A DNA stretch of 6,791 bases from an uncultured Alphaproteobacteria bacterium (GCA_937919435.1 CALFRR010000123.1:1-6791), one strand, 5' to 3'; numbered from the stretch's first letter, positions 1 through 6,736 are shown. Numbers and translations are program-made. Notes: generated by a model not told the origin, from the sequence alone.

Positions 1-1271
1 TTGGCGGCGGCGGGCGTCTCGACGACGGGAGCGACCGCAGCGGGCGGCTGGACCGGCGCGGTCGTCGGCGGCAGCTGCAACTGCACCGGCGGAGCGGCCG
101 GCGCCGCGGCTGCGGGAGCACCCGCCTCACCGGCGACCGGCAGGCCGTCGCGCCCGAAGGTCTGGGTGCGCACCGCTGTCGGCGCCCGCACCGAAGCGCC
201 GTCGCTGACGATCGAACCGTCGGGACGGACCACCACCGTCTTCACGGTGTGCGGCTGATCGGAGGCGGGACGCTGGACGCCGGGGTTGATCACCCGGACC
301 TCCTTGCCTTCCGGCGTCCGTCCGGAGACCTGGTCGACCGGCTCTTCCTGGAGGCTGACGATCTTCGAGGCACCGTTGGCCGGATCCGGCGTGAGCGACG
401 GCCGCGGTTCGGCGACCGTGCGCTTGGTGGGATCGGGCTGGACCTTGAGCGGCTTGCCGTCGGCCCGGATCACCGTCGGCCCGGAGTTGCCGAAACCGGG
501 AATGTACTTCCAGCCGGCCCAGGCGGCACCGCCGACCACCCCGAGGACGACCAGCGACATCACCGCCCGCCCGAAGAACCCGCGCCGCGCGCGTCCACCG
601 CGCGGCAGGTCGAGGTTCGGCCGAACGATCGGCCCCTGCGCCACGAAGGGTTCGGATTCGGCGGCCGCACGGCCGATCTCGGCCCGCCCGTATTCGTCGT
701 AGGTCGGGCGCACGGCGGTTCCCACGGGCGCCGGGATCGGCGCCACGTTGCCCGCGAAGGCCGGATCGTAGGAGCCGGCGGCGACGCCGTCGTCATAGGC
801 GTAATATTCGTTCCACGGCGTCTCCGGCGGCGGAGCGGCCGGCGCAGGCGGCGGGGCCGGTCGCGCGGGCACTGCCGCGGCGGCGACGGCCGGATGCATC
901 GCGGCGGCGGTGCGCGCGGCGACGTCCGGCGGAATCGGATCGATCCGCAACGCGGCGATGTCGTGATCGTCGGCCGGCTGCTGCGGCCGAACCGCCACGA
1001 CCTCCTTCTCGAAGGTGCCGCGCACCCGCGATTCCGGGGTCACCGACGAGCGCAGTTCGTCGAACAGTTCGGCTTCGAGCGCCGAGAGCTGCTGCGGCAT
1101 CGGCAGGGTCGGCGTCGCGCGACGCCCGACCTCACCGAAGTTTTCCGGCCGCACCGGCTGACCGCCGGTCTCGCCGAGAATCCGGGCGAGCTCCTCGAGC
1201 GGGTCCTCGGCGTGGGGGCGCCCACCGCGCGGGGCGCTGTCGTTCGGCGGCTGGCGGTTGGGGTCGGACAT
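1..1271 (-). CDS. SPOR-family cell-envelope protein, C-terminus missing
   Basis: 423 codons are visible and the reading frame is open to the window edge. The protein begins MSDPNRQPPNDSAPRGG. It has an acidic and proline/alanine-rich N-terminal cytoplasmic region (about residues 1-228, with a Pro/Ala run near 133-150). A basic stretch (RGGRARR) leads into one transmembrane helix at about 231-254, then a periplasmic linker with the motif VIRADGKPLKVQPD near 267-280 and KIVSLQEEPVD near 303-313, then a second Pro/Ala-rich linker. This is the architecture I recall for the Rhizobiales protein encoded just after argS, which ends in a peptidoglycan-binding SPOR domain and is usually followed by nagZ and scpAB. 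The SPOR domain itself would lie beyond the left edge, so the family name rests on architecture, the linker motif and gene order. It lies 72 bp after argS with no clear terminator between, so co-transcription is likely. GAGG lies about 12 nt before the ATG, a slightly long spacing. Confidence 0.82.
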   Translation of the reverse strand, partial: MSDPNRQPPNDSAPRGGRPHAEDPLEELARILGETGGQPVRPENFGEVGRRATPTLPMPQQLSALEAELFDELRSSVTPESRVRGTFEKEVVAVRPQQPADDHDIAALRIDPIPPDVAARTAAAMHPAVAAAAVPARPAPPPAPAAPPPETPWNEYYAYDDGVAAGSYDPAFAGNVAPIPAPVGTAVRPTYDEYGRAEIGRAAAESEPFVAQGPIVRPNLDLPRGGRARRGFFGRAVMSLVVLGVVGGAAWAGWKYIPGFGNSGPTVIRADGKPLKVQPDPTKRTVAEPRPSLTPDPANGASKIVSLQEEPVDQVSGRTPEGKEVRVINPGVQRPASDQPHTVKTVVVRPDGSIVSDGASVRAPTAVRTQTFGRDGLPVAGEAGAPAAAAPAAPPVQLQLPPTTAPVQPPAAVAPVVETPAAA

Positions 1272-1343
1272 GGGGCGAGACTACCTCGTGTGCGCACGGC
1301 GGGACACACCCGTCCGCGTCGGTTCCGCCCGCCCCTCGCCGCG

Positions 1344-3101
1344 TCAGCGCATCTCGTCGGGCGCCTTCACCCCGAGGATCGCGAGCCCGGATGCGAGAAC
1401 CTGGGCGACGGCTCTCACCATCGCCAGTCGAGCATGCGACGACAATGGATCGTCAACGTTAACAAAGCGTAATTGTGGCAGATCCTTACCACGGTTCCAA
1501 TGGCCGTGCAGATCGCTCGCCAGATCATGCAGGAAGAAGGCGATCCGATGCGGTTCGCGTGCTTCCGCAGCCGCCTCGACGACCCGCGGCCACTGGGCGA
1601 TCCGCTTCAGAAGACCGATTTCGCCGACGTCGGTCAGACGATCGAGTTCCGCTCCGGCGAGCCCGGATTCGCCGAGATCGAAGCCCGGCAGCGCCTCGCG
1701 CGCCTGGGCGAACACCGAAGCGGTGCGGGCGTGGGCATACTGGACGTAGAAGACCGGGTTGTCCTTCGACTGCTCGGTGACCTTCTGGAAGTCGAAGTCG
1801 AGCGGCGCGTCGGACTTGCGGAACAGCATCATGAAGCGCACCGCGTCGACCCCGACCTCGTCGACGACGTCGCGCAGGGTGACGAAGTCGCCGGAGCGCT
1901 TCGACATCTTCACCGGTTCGCCGGCCCGGAACAGCTTGACGAGCTGGCAGAGCAGCACCTCGAGCCGGGCGCTGCCGCCGGAGATCGCCTTGACCGCCGA
2001 CTGCATCCGCTTGACGTAGCCGCCGTGGTCCGCCCCCCAGATGTCGATCTGCTCGCCGAAGCCGCGCTCGAACTTGTCGAGGTGATAGGCGATGTCGGAG
2101 GCGAAATAGGTGTAGCTGCCGTCCGACTTCATCAGCGGCCGGTCGACGTCGTCGCCGAACGCGGTCGAGCGGAACAGCGTCTGCTCGCGATCCTCCCAGT
2201 CCTCCGGCAGCTGACCCTTCGGCGGCTCCAGCCGGCCCTGGTACATCAGACCGTCGGCGGTGAGCTTGGCGATCGCCTGGGCGACCCGGTCGCCGGTCGG
2301 ACCGGCCTGCAGGCTCTTCTCCGAGAAGAAGACGTCGTGGACGACGTTGAGGGCGGCGAGGTCCTCGCGGATCATCGCCATCATCGCGTCGATGGTGAAC
2401 GGCTTCACGATCGGCAGCCAGTCGGCCTCGGAGAGATCGATCAGCCCCCGCCCGTGGATCTCGGCGAGGCGGCTGCCGACCGGCTTCAGGTAGTCGCCGG
2501 GATAGAGCCCCTCGGGGATCTCGATGGTCTCGCCGAGCGCCTCGCGATAGCGCAGGAACGCGGAGCGGGCGAGCACGTCGACCTGCGCCCCGGCGTCGTT
2601 GATGTAGTATTCCTTGGTGACCTCGTGTCCGGCGAAGCCGAGCAGGTTGGCCAGAGCGTCGCCGACCACCGCGCCGCGGCAATGACCGACGTGCATCGGG
2701 CCGGTCGGGTTGGCCGAGACGTATTCGACGTTGACCCGCCCCCGCGCGACCACGCCGCGGCCATAGGCCGGACCGGAGATCAACACCCGGGCGAGGAACC
2801 GGCCCCAGGCGGCCGGGGTCAGACGCAGATTGAGGAAGCCGGGCCCGGCGACCTCGGTCTCGGCGATGTCCGGATCGGCGGCGAGCGCCCCCATCAGTTC
2901 GATCGCCAGATCGCGCGGCTTGCGGCCCATCGGCTTGGCCAGCACCATCGCCGCATTGACCGCGAGGTCGCCGTGGGCGGCGTCTCGCGGCGGTTCGACG
3001 ACGATGCGGCCGAGGTCGAGGTCGGCCCCGTCGGCGGCACGCCAGCCGAGGGCCTTGATCGAAGCGCGCACGCGTTCGCCGAAATCCGCGAAGATGTCCA
3101 T
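1344..3101 (-). CDS. argS: Arginyl-tRNA synthetase (class I)
   Basis: 585 aa, the normal length for alphaproteobacterial ArgS. It charges tRNA-Arg with arginine in the cytoplasm, using ATP. An N-terminal additional domain (about 1-110, including VVEPPRDAAHGDLAVNAAM) contacts the tRNA. The Rossmann catalytic domain has the HIGH-type signature NPTGPMHVGH (131-140, HVGH at 137-140) and EYYINDAG (164-171). The KMSKS-type loop reads VKMSKRSG (397-404). The C-terminal helical anticodon-binding domain begins near 445 (NPVFYVQYAHAR at 448-459). I chose the ATG at 3101 because MDIFADFGERVR is the family start. The in-frame extension up to 3185 adds 28 unconserved residues, and GAGAGA lies just upstream of 3101. 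The stop is TGA. The 172-bp gap to dgt holds only weak promoter-like bases on the minus strand (TTGCCT at 3221-3226, then GATAGC), so argS may be read with dgt or from its own weak promoter. The coding sequence is intact. Confidence 0.97.
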   Translation of the reverse strand: MDIFADFGERVRASIKALGWRAADGADLDLGRIVVEPPRDAAHGDLAVNAAMVLAKPMGRKPRDLAIELMGALAADPDIAETEVAGPGFLNLRLTPAAWGRFLARVLISGPAYGRGVVARGRVNVEYVSANPTGPMHVGHCRGAVVGDALANLLGFAGHEVTKEYYINDAGAQVDVLARSAFLRYREALGETIEIPEGLYPGDYLKPVGSRLAEIHGRGLIDLSEADWLPIVKPFTIDAMMAMIREDLAALNVVHDVFFSEKSLQAGPTGDRVAQAIAKLTADGLMYQGRLEPPKGQLPEDWEDREQTLFRSTAFGDDVDRPLMKSDGSYTYFASDIAYHLDKFERGFGEQIDIWGADHGGYVKRMQSAVKAISGGSARLEVLLCQLVKLFRAGEPVKMSKRSGDFVTLRDVVDEVGVDAVRFMMLFRKSDAPLDFDFQKVTEQSKDNPVFYVQYAHARTASVFAQAREALPGFDLGESGLAGAELDRLTDVGEIGLLKRIAQWPRVVEAAAEAREPHRIAFFLHDLASDLHGHWNRGKDLPQLRFVNVDDPLSSHARLAMVRAVAQVLASGLAILGVKAPDEMR

Positions 3102-3273
3102 CTGCCGTTCTCTCACACCGGGGGCGTGCCGGCATGGTCCGCCGGCCCACGAGGGATCGGGCACCGACCGTCCGGCCGGAGCCACCCATGTCCGCGGGAG
3201 CTATCGCAATTCGCCGGTCAAGGCAACCGCGCCCGCCCGGGCCGGCCGGCCGAGCCCTCTTCCGCCCGCCCGG

Positions 3274-4512
3274 TCAGATCGCGACGTCGGGCGTCTCGCC
3301 GAACAGGCGGCGGTGCTCGCCGAGCGCGAACGGATCGGTCATCCCGGCGATCCAGTCGCAGACCCGCCGGGCGAGCCGCGGCCGGTCTGCGGGATCGAGG
3401 TCGCGCCGCCATTCCTCCGGCAGTTCGGCCGGCTGCGCCATGTAGGCGCCGTGCAGCCGCTCCACCACGCTCTCCGCCCGCCGCATCACCACCATCAGCC
3501 CCTCGCTGCGGTAGACCCGGCCGAACAGGAAGCGCTTCAGCTCGCGATCGGTGGCGGCGAGCGCCGGCGAGAAGCCGACCAGCGCCCCACCGGCGTGGCG
3601 GACGTCGTCGGCATTGTCCGGCAGCACCGTCTCGATCCGCCGGAAACTCTCGGCGACCACGTCCTAGATCATCAGGGTGATGATCCGCCGTGTGGTCTCC
3701 TGGATGTGCCGCGACCGTTCGAGCCCGGGATGGAGCCGGGCGACCTCCTCGACGATCCCACCGACGAACGGCACCTCGGCGAGATCCGGCAGATCGAGCA
3801 GCCCCGCCCTGAGCCCGTCGTCGATGTCGTGGGCGTCGTAGGCGATGTCGTCGGCGATCGCCGCACACTGTGCCTCGAGACTCGGCCAGCTCCACAGCCA
3901 CAGATCGTGACGCGCCGCATAGTCGGCGATCGCGTAGGGAACCGTCGCCGGCGCCGGCTCGCCGGGCGCCCCGAGCGGCCGGCCGACCCGATCGACCAGC
4001 GGTCCGTTGTGCTTGACCAGCCCCTCGAGGGTCTCCCAGACGAGATTGAGGCCGTCGAAGCCGGCGTAGCGCCGTTCCAGCCGGGTGACGATCCGGAGCG
4101 TCTGGGCGTTGTGGTCGAAGCCGCCGAACTCGGCCATCGCCCGGTGCATCGCCCGCTCGCCGGCATGACCGAACGGGGTGTGGCCGAGATCGTGGCCGAG
4201 GGCGAGCGCTTCGGCGAGATCCTCGTCGAGCCGGAAGGCGCGGGCCAGCGCGCGGGCGATCTGGGCGACCTCCAACGTGTGGGTCAGACGCGAGCGGAAA
4301 TGGTCGCCCTCGTGCGGCAGGAACACCTGGGTCTTGTGGGCGAGCCGCCGGAAGGCGGTCGAATGGACGATCCGGTCGCGATCGCGCTGATACGGCGTGC
4401 GGGTCGGACTGCCCGGCTCGGCGACCAGCCGGCCGCGCGACAGCGCCGGGTCGACGGCCCACGGCGCCCGCGGTTCGCCCCCCAGACCGATCCGTCGTTC
4501 GAGATCCCTCAC
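3274..4512 (-). pseudogene. dgt: Deoxyguanosinetriphosphate triphosphohydrolase-like HD protein, interrupted by in-frame TAG
   Basis: The frame spans 412 codons plus a TGA, near the usual family length of about 400, but codon 283 is TAG (3664-3666). The family hydrolyses dNTPs, classically dGTP to deoxyguanosine and triphosphate. The first part (1-282) holds SPTRTPYQRDRDRIVHSTAF (35-54), which runs on into RRLAHKTQVF. It also holds the HD-domain metal ligands H78 (RLTHTLEV), H107-D108 (GHDLGHTPFGHAGE) and D222 (ADDIAYDAHD), plus H134 (FDHNAQTLR). The frame resumes without a shift after the stop: DVVAESFRRIET, then a helical tail to residue 412. Relatives, as I recall them, have an acidic or similar residue at the TAG, so one base change (GAG or CAG to TAG) explains it. 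All HD residues lie before the stop, so a 282-aa product could fold in part, though it lacks about 130 C-terminal residues. The start is GTG at 4512, with AAGG 10 nt upstream and a family-like N-terminus. A true nonsense mutation, a sequencing error, amber suppression, or reinitiation at GTG 3660 all remain possible. Confidence 0.86.
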
Positions 4513-4557
4513 GCGCAGTCTGCCTTCGATTTCGGCGCACCGACCGGAACGGTGGGC

Positions 4558-4587
4558 TTGATTCCTCGTCCGCGAGACGCATTTGAT
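4558..4587 (+). promoter_or_regulatory. Candidate promoter for erpA
   Basis: TTGATT (4558-4563) and TTTGAT (4582-4587), 18 bp apart, each match the sigma-70 consensus at 4 of 6 bases. The start would be near 4594, leaving about 60 nt of leader before the erpA ATG. The match is weaker than the one on the opposite strand. I see no clear iron-regulator palindrome here. Confidence 0.3.
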
Positions 4588-4609
4588 CCTCGCGACAGAT
4601 CCGTTTCAA
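4581..4609 (-). promoter_or_regulatory. Candidate sigma-70 type promoter for dgt
   Basis: On the minus strand TTGAAA (4604-4609) matches the -35 consensus at 5 of 6 bases. After a 17-bp spacer comes TCAAAT (4581-4586), matching the -10 at 4 of 6. Transcription would start near 4575, about 60 nt before the GTG start of dgt. This is seen by eye only. Its -10 occupies the same bases as the possible erpA -10 on the other strand. Confidence 0.45.
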
Positions 4610-4653
4610 GCCGATGACGGCACCGCCGTCCCCGTTCGCGAAGAAGAGCCGCC

Positions 4654-4998
4654 ATGACCGAGACGACCATCGCCTCCCCGATCAGCCTCACCGCCGCCGC
4701 CGCGAAGCGCATCCGCTTCGTCGTCTCCGACGAGCCGGCCGGCACGGTTCTGCGGATCTCGGTGTCGGGCGGCGGCTGCTCCGGCTTCTCCTACGGCTTC
4801 GAGCTAACCACCGCGCGCGGCGACGACGACATCGTGATCGAGCGCGACGGCGCCACCGTGGTGGTCGACGCGATCTCCGCGGAATATCTGGCGGGGTCCG
4901 AACTCGACTTCGTCGACGACCTGATGGGTCAGGCGTTCAAGATGAAGAACCCCAACGCCACCGCCACCTGCGGCTGCGGCACCAGCTTCGCCATCTGA
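4654..4998 (+). CDS. erpA: A-type iron-sulfur cluster carrier (ErpA/IscA family)
   Basis: 114 aa, full length for the family. A-type carriers accept an Fe-S cluster from the assembly scaffold and insert it into target enzymes in the cytoplasm. The three cluster-binding cysteines are all present: C42 in SGGGCSGFSYGF, and C106 and C108 in the C-terminal CGCGTSFAI. The family motif FKMKNPNATATCGCG (95-109) is intact. The short variable N-terminus (MTETTIASPISLT) is normal. The ATG at 4654 follows AAGAAGAG with about 6 nt spacing, which fixes the start. The gene is divergent from dgt across 141 bp, an arrangement I recall from Rhizobiales. There the neighbour on the other side is often the exonuclease III gene xth, but here it is a convergent protease gene. 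The call of ErpA over IscA or SufA rests on context and general resemblance, since the subfamilies are close. The stop is TGA. Confidence 0.92.
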   Translation: MTETTIASPISLTAAAAKRIRFVVSDEPAGTVLRISVSGGGCSGFSYGFELTTARGDDDIVIERDGATVVVDAISAEYLAGSELDFVDDLMGQAFKMKNPNATATCGCGTSFAI

Positions 4999-5014
4999 AT
5001 TCCCGGATTTCCGC

Positions 5015-5039
5015 CGGTTCGGACCGTCGCGGCGAACCG
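5015..5039. terminator. Hairpin between convergent erpA and protease genes
   Basis: CGGTTCG (5015-5021) and CGAACCG (5033-5039) form a perfect 7-bp stem with an 11-nt loop. It lies in the 62-bp gap between two converging stop codons, so it could end transcription from either side. There is no strong T-run on either flank, so intrinsic termination is uncertain. Confidence 0.38.
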
Positions 5040-5060
5040 TGACGGCGCACCGACCCGGGG

Positions 5061-5915
5061 TCACCGCGCCGCGGTGGTCGCCCGCCCGAGCGCCGACGAT
5101 CCGACCACCGCCCCGAAGGTGTGGTGATCCTCGGCGTAGGGACCCGCCTGGCCGGGATGGCGCGAGCGGAAACCGACGTGGACGCCGATCAGCCGCGGCC
5201 GCTCGCCGTCGGTGAGATAGGCGGCTCCCGAGAGACCATCGAAGCCGACGCAGTCGGTACGGATCTCGAGATCGCCGCGCGCCCCCGGCTTCAGATCGCG
5301 GACCCGACAGCTGTCGATGGTCCGCTCGCCCCCCTCTTCGGCGACGACGAGGATCGTCTGGCCGATCCGCGGCGCGCCGGCGGGCGCATAGGGCGTGATC
5401 CCGGCGAGCGGACGGACCAGCCGCGCCACCGCCCAGTCGTGGCGGCCGTCGCCGGCGTAGGGATCGGTCGAGCCGCAGGTCGAAGGATCGGGAACGAGGC
5501 CGATCTCCACCGGCCCGGCCGGCGTCGTCGCCCGGAACACGCAGCGCCCCCGTTCGGCCCGCGACCGCCCCTGTTCGTCGAAGAAGACGTGGGCGGCCGA
5601 GGTGACCCGGTCCGCCCGGCCGGTCAACTGGCCGATGCCCCGCATGCCGCCGCACTCGACGACACCGGTCGCCGCGAACCGCGCCGCGAACGCCGCCGCG
5701 GTGGTCCGGGCCCGCGCCGCCGCGATCGCCAGCGCCACCCGTCCGTCGGTACCCACCACCACCCGACGCTCCACCGCCCCGACCGGCGGCGCGACGACCA
5801 GCACCGCGATCAGCGACGGCAGGCAGAGCCGGAGAAGTCGCACGCCACGCGGCCGATCGACGGCGCAGGCGCCGCACGAGCGGGCACGGTCTTCCGGAAC
5901 TCGGGCGGGACTCAT
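5061..5915 (-). CDS. Exported trypsin-fold serine protease (S1/V8-like)
   Basis: 284 aa. The likely catalytic triad is H109 (VTSAAHVF, the TAAHC-type motif), D160 (HDWAVARL) and S229 (GFDGLSGAAYL, the GDSGG-type motif). The spacing fits a chymotrypsin-fold protease. Before the hydrophobic stretch lies a 25-residue hydrophilic, basic N-region. The hydrophobic segment (about 27-47, LLRLCLPSLIAVLVVAPPVG) ends in a plausible signal-peptidase site near A47, so the enzyme should act in the periplasm or outside. The mature part has five cysteines (88, 125, 147, 203, 222), allowing disulfides. The residue before the nucleophile is Leu, not the usual Asp of GDSGG, which is seen in some distant S1 relatives. 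The substrate is unknown. The ATG at 5915 is chosen because GAGGAGG lies 10 nt upstream and a promoter-like site lies just beyond. A GTG at 5843 would give a shorter signal peptide but has no ribosome-binding site. The gene is convergent with erpA and divergent from a small secreted-protein array. Confidence 0.8.
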   Translation of the reverse strand: MSPARVPEDRARSCGACAVDRPRGVRLLRLCLPSLIAVLVVAPPVGAVERRVVVGTDGRVALAIAAARARTTAAAFAARFAATGVVECGGMRGIGQLTGRADRVTSAAHVFFDEQGRSRAERGRCVFRATTPAGPVEIGLVPDPSTCGSTDPYAGDGRHDWAVARLVRPLAGITPYAPAGAPRIGQTILVVAEEGGERTIDSCRVRDLKPGARGDLEIRTDCVGFDGLSGAAYLTDGERPRLIGVHVGFRSRHPGQAGPYAEDHHTFGAVVGSSALGRATTAAR

Positions 5916-5965
5916 CGAAGCCGTGCCTCCTCGTGGCGGCCGGGAACGGCCGAAACCGCTTCCAC

Positions 5966-5993
5966 ACTCTAGGAAGCCGATGCGGCGATACAA
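5966..5993 (-). promoter_or_regulatory. Candidate promoter for the protease gene
   Basis: On the minus strand TTGTAT (5988-5993), a 16-bp spacer and TAGAGT (5966-5971) form a moderate sigma-70 type match (3/6 and 4/6). The start would be near 5959, about 45 nt before the ATG at 5915. That excludes the upstream in-frame start at 5999. Confidence 0.35.
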
Positions 5994-6015
5994 GACCATC
6001 CCCCGCCCCCGCCCA

Positions 6016-6048
6016 TCACAGATCGCTCACAGTTCATTCACGAGACCT
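6016..6048. promoter_or_regulatory. Three 11-bp direct repeats, probable response-regulator site
   Basis: TCACAGATCGC (6016-6026), TCACAGTTCAT (6027-6037) and TCACGAGACCT (6038-6048) are head-to-tail units with a strict 11-bp period. TCAC is invariant and the first two units share TCACAG. Direct repeats spaced by one helical turn are the usual target of OmpR/PhoB-family winged-helix regulators. The site lies about 155 bp before the first small secreted-protein gene and about 100 bp before the protease ATG, so it could serve either direction. The regulator is not in this window. Confidence 0.45.
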
Positions 6049-6203
6049 CAATGGCGATCAACTGGCGGTGATTGTTCTTGTTCATCGAACGACCCGTCGC
6101 CAAGTCAGTGGCTTCTGAGAGACGCTCGCAAGGAGCATCTTCCACTCATCGAAGCGGCGGCCACCGACGCCCCGCTCCCCCGGATCCCGAAAGGACCAGT
6201 CAG
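6049..6203 (+). other. Leader region of the small secreted-protein array
   Basis: 155 bases lie between the 11-bp repeats and the first small gene. Visible here are a doubled TTGTTC (6072-6077 and 6078-6083) and a short inverted repeat GTTC-ATC-GAAC (6080-6090). The ribosome-binding site GAAAGGA lies just before the ATG at 6204. I see no convincing -10 element and no known riboswitch or RNA gene. An in-frame extension of the first gene back to about 6072 is open but has no start context or signal-peptide character. Confidence 0.3.
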
Positions 6204-6434
6204 ATGAAGTTCACTTCACTCGCTCTCGCCGCCGCCGCGCTCGGCGCCTCGCTCTCCACCGCCTCGGCCGATGCCTACTGGAAGGCCGGCGACGTCCTCC
6301 CGATCGCCCAGATGCAGCAGACCGCCGCGCCGGTCGTCGAAGGCCGTCAGGCCGCTCCGGTCGCCGCCGAAGCCGCCTTCCGCCTGACCGACGCCGAACG
6401 GCACGTCATCGAACAGAACCGCCCGCATCGCTGA
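6204..6434 (+). CDS. Small exported protein, array copy 1
   Basis: 76 aa, family not recognised. It starts with a clear Sec signal peptide (MKFTSLALAAAALGASLS, residues 1-18, cleavage likely after A22 in the STASA motif). The predicted mature protein is only about 54 residues: DAYWKAGDVLPIAQMQQTAA (23-42), then PVVEGRQAAP (43-52), then a charged tail with LTDAERHVIEQNRPHR (61-76). No cysteine is present and no second membrane segment is seen, so a periplasmic or secreted location is inferred. AAGGA lies 8 nt before the ATG, which fixes the start. Residues 1-52 match copy 2 at 44 of 52 positions, while the tails diverge. A role as an envelope-stress, adhesion or signalling peptide is conceivable, but nothing in the sequence decides it. 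The stop is TGA, and the gap to copy 2 is 41 bp, suggesting one transcript. Confidence 0.85.
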   Translation: MKFTSLALAAAALGASLSTASADAYWKAGDVLPIAQMQQTAAPVVEGRQAAPVAAEAAFRLTDAERHVIEQNRPHR

Positions 6435-6455
6435 GCCGCGGTTCGCACGACACAG

Positions 6456-6510
6456 TCTTCGAAAGGAACAGACAGATGAAGTTCTCCGCTCTCGCCCTCA
6501 CCGCCGCCGT
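6456..6510 (+). repeat. 55-bp direct repeat, unit a (copy 2 leader and start)
   Basis: These 55 bases are identical to 6737-6791, 281 bp downstream. The unit covers the TCTTCGAAAGG leader with the ribosome-binding site and the first 12 codons of the small secreted-protein gene. The left boundary is exact at 6456; identity may continue beyond the right edge of the second unit. Confidence 0.9.
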
Positions 6511-6691
6511 GCTCGGCGCGTCGCTCTCCACCGCTTCGGCCGACGCCTATTGGAAGGCCGGCGATCTGGTCCCGGTCGCCCAGGCCCAGCAGACCGCCGC
6601 CCCGGTCGTCGAAGGCCGTCAGGCCGCCCCGATCTCCCAGAACAGCGCCGTCGACCGCTACCTGATCGATCGCGTCGACACCTCCAAGTGA
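6476..6691 (+). CDS. Small exported protein, array copy 2
   Basis: 71 aa, a paralogue of the preceding gene and likewise not recognised as a known family. The signal peptide (residues 1-22) and mature core (YWKAGDLVPVAQAQQTAAP, then VVEGRQAAP) are kept. The tail is different: ISQNSAVDRYLIDRVDTSK (53-71) in place of the longer tail of copy 1. The two tails share only a loose acidic/basic helical look. The ATG at 6476 follows GAAAGGAACAGACAG, almost the same leader as copy 1 (GAAAGGACCAGTCAG). Nucleotide identity with copy 1 is also high in the core, including a run of more than 20 identical bases around the PVVEGRQ codons. This points to fairly recent tandem duplication or gene conversion. The stop is TGA, and 65 bp separate it from copy 3. 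Confidence 0.85.
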   Translation: MKFSALALTAAVLGASLSTASADAYWKAGDLVPVAQAQQTAAPVVEGRQAAPISQNSAVDRYLIDRVDTSK

Positions 6692-6736
6692 CCGGACGAC
6701 GGCTCCGGCCCGACCGGCGCCGCCCGCTCGCTCCCC

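Noticed and set aside
249..1472. 407-codon plus-strand open frame opposite the SPOR-family gene
   Set aside because: It is Arg/Gly-rich with no domain, and the minus-strand frame gives a membrane protein with a clear transmembrane helix and family linker motif.
2297..2311. KMSKR in place of KMSKS in ArgS as a possible anomaly
   Set aside because: The KMSKR form is a common variant in bacterial ArgS, and all other catalytic motifs are intact (positions given are within the gene, not the exact codons).
3102..3185. 28-residue N-terminal extension of ArgS to the ATG-equivalent at 3185
   Set aside because: Family members begin at MDIF-like residues, giving 585 aa. A Shine-Dalgarno-like GAGAGA precedes 3101.
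3228..3262. GGCCGGCCGGCC self-complementary run after dgt as a terminator
   Set aside because: It is GC-rich simple sequence without a T-run or a defined stem and loop. Such runs are frequent by chance at this base composition.
1473..3680. 735-codon open frame on the plus strand
   Set aside because: It lies antisense to argS and the end of dgt, is full of Arg/Asp/Gly-type shadow composition, and has no recognisable domain. It reflects GC-rich codon bias on the opposite strand.
2830..4617. 595-codon plus-strand open frame across dgt
   Set aside because: It is antisense to dgt and part of argS and has low-complexity shadow composition. The HD motifs on the minus strand identify the real gene.
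5916..5999. 28-residue N-terminal extension of the protease
   Set aside because: It crosses the strong GAGGAGG site and the likely promoter, and lacks its own ribosome-binding site.
6072..6203. Upstream in-frame extension of the first small exported protein
   Set aside because: It would bury the signal peptide inside the protein. The well-spaced AAGGA and the homologous copies fix the start at 6204.
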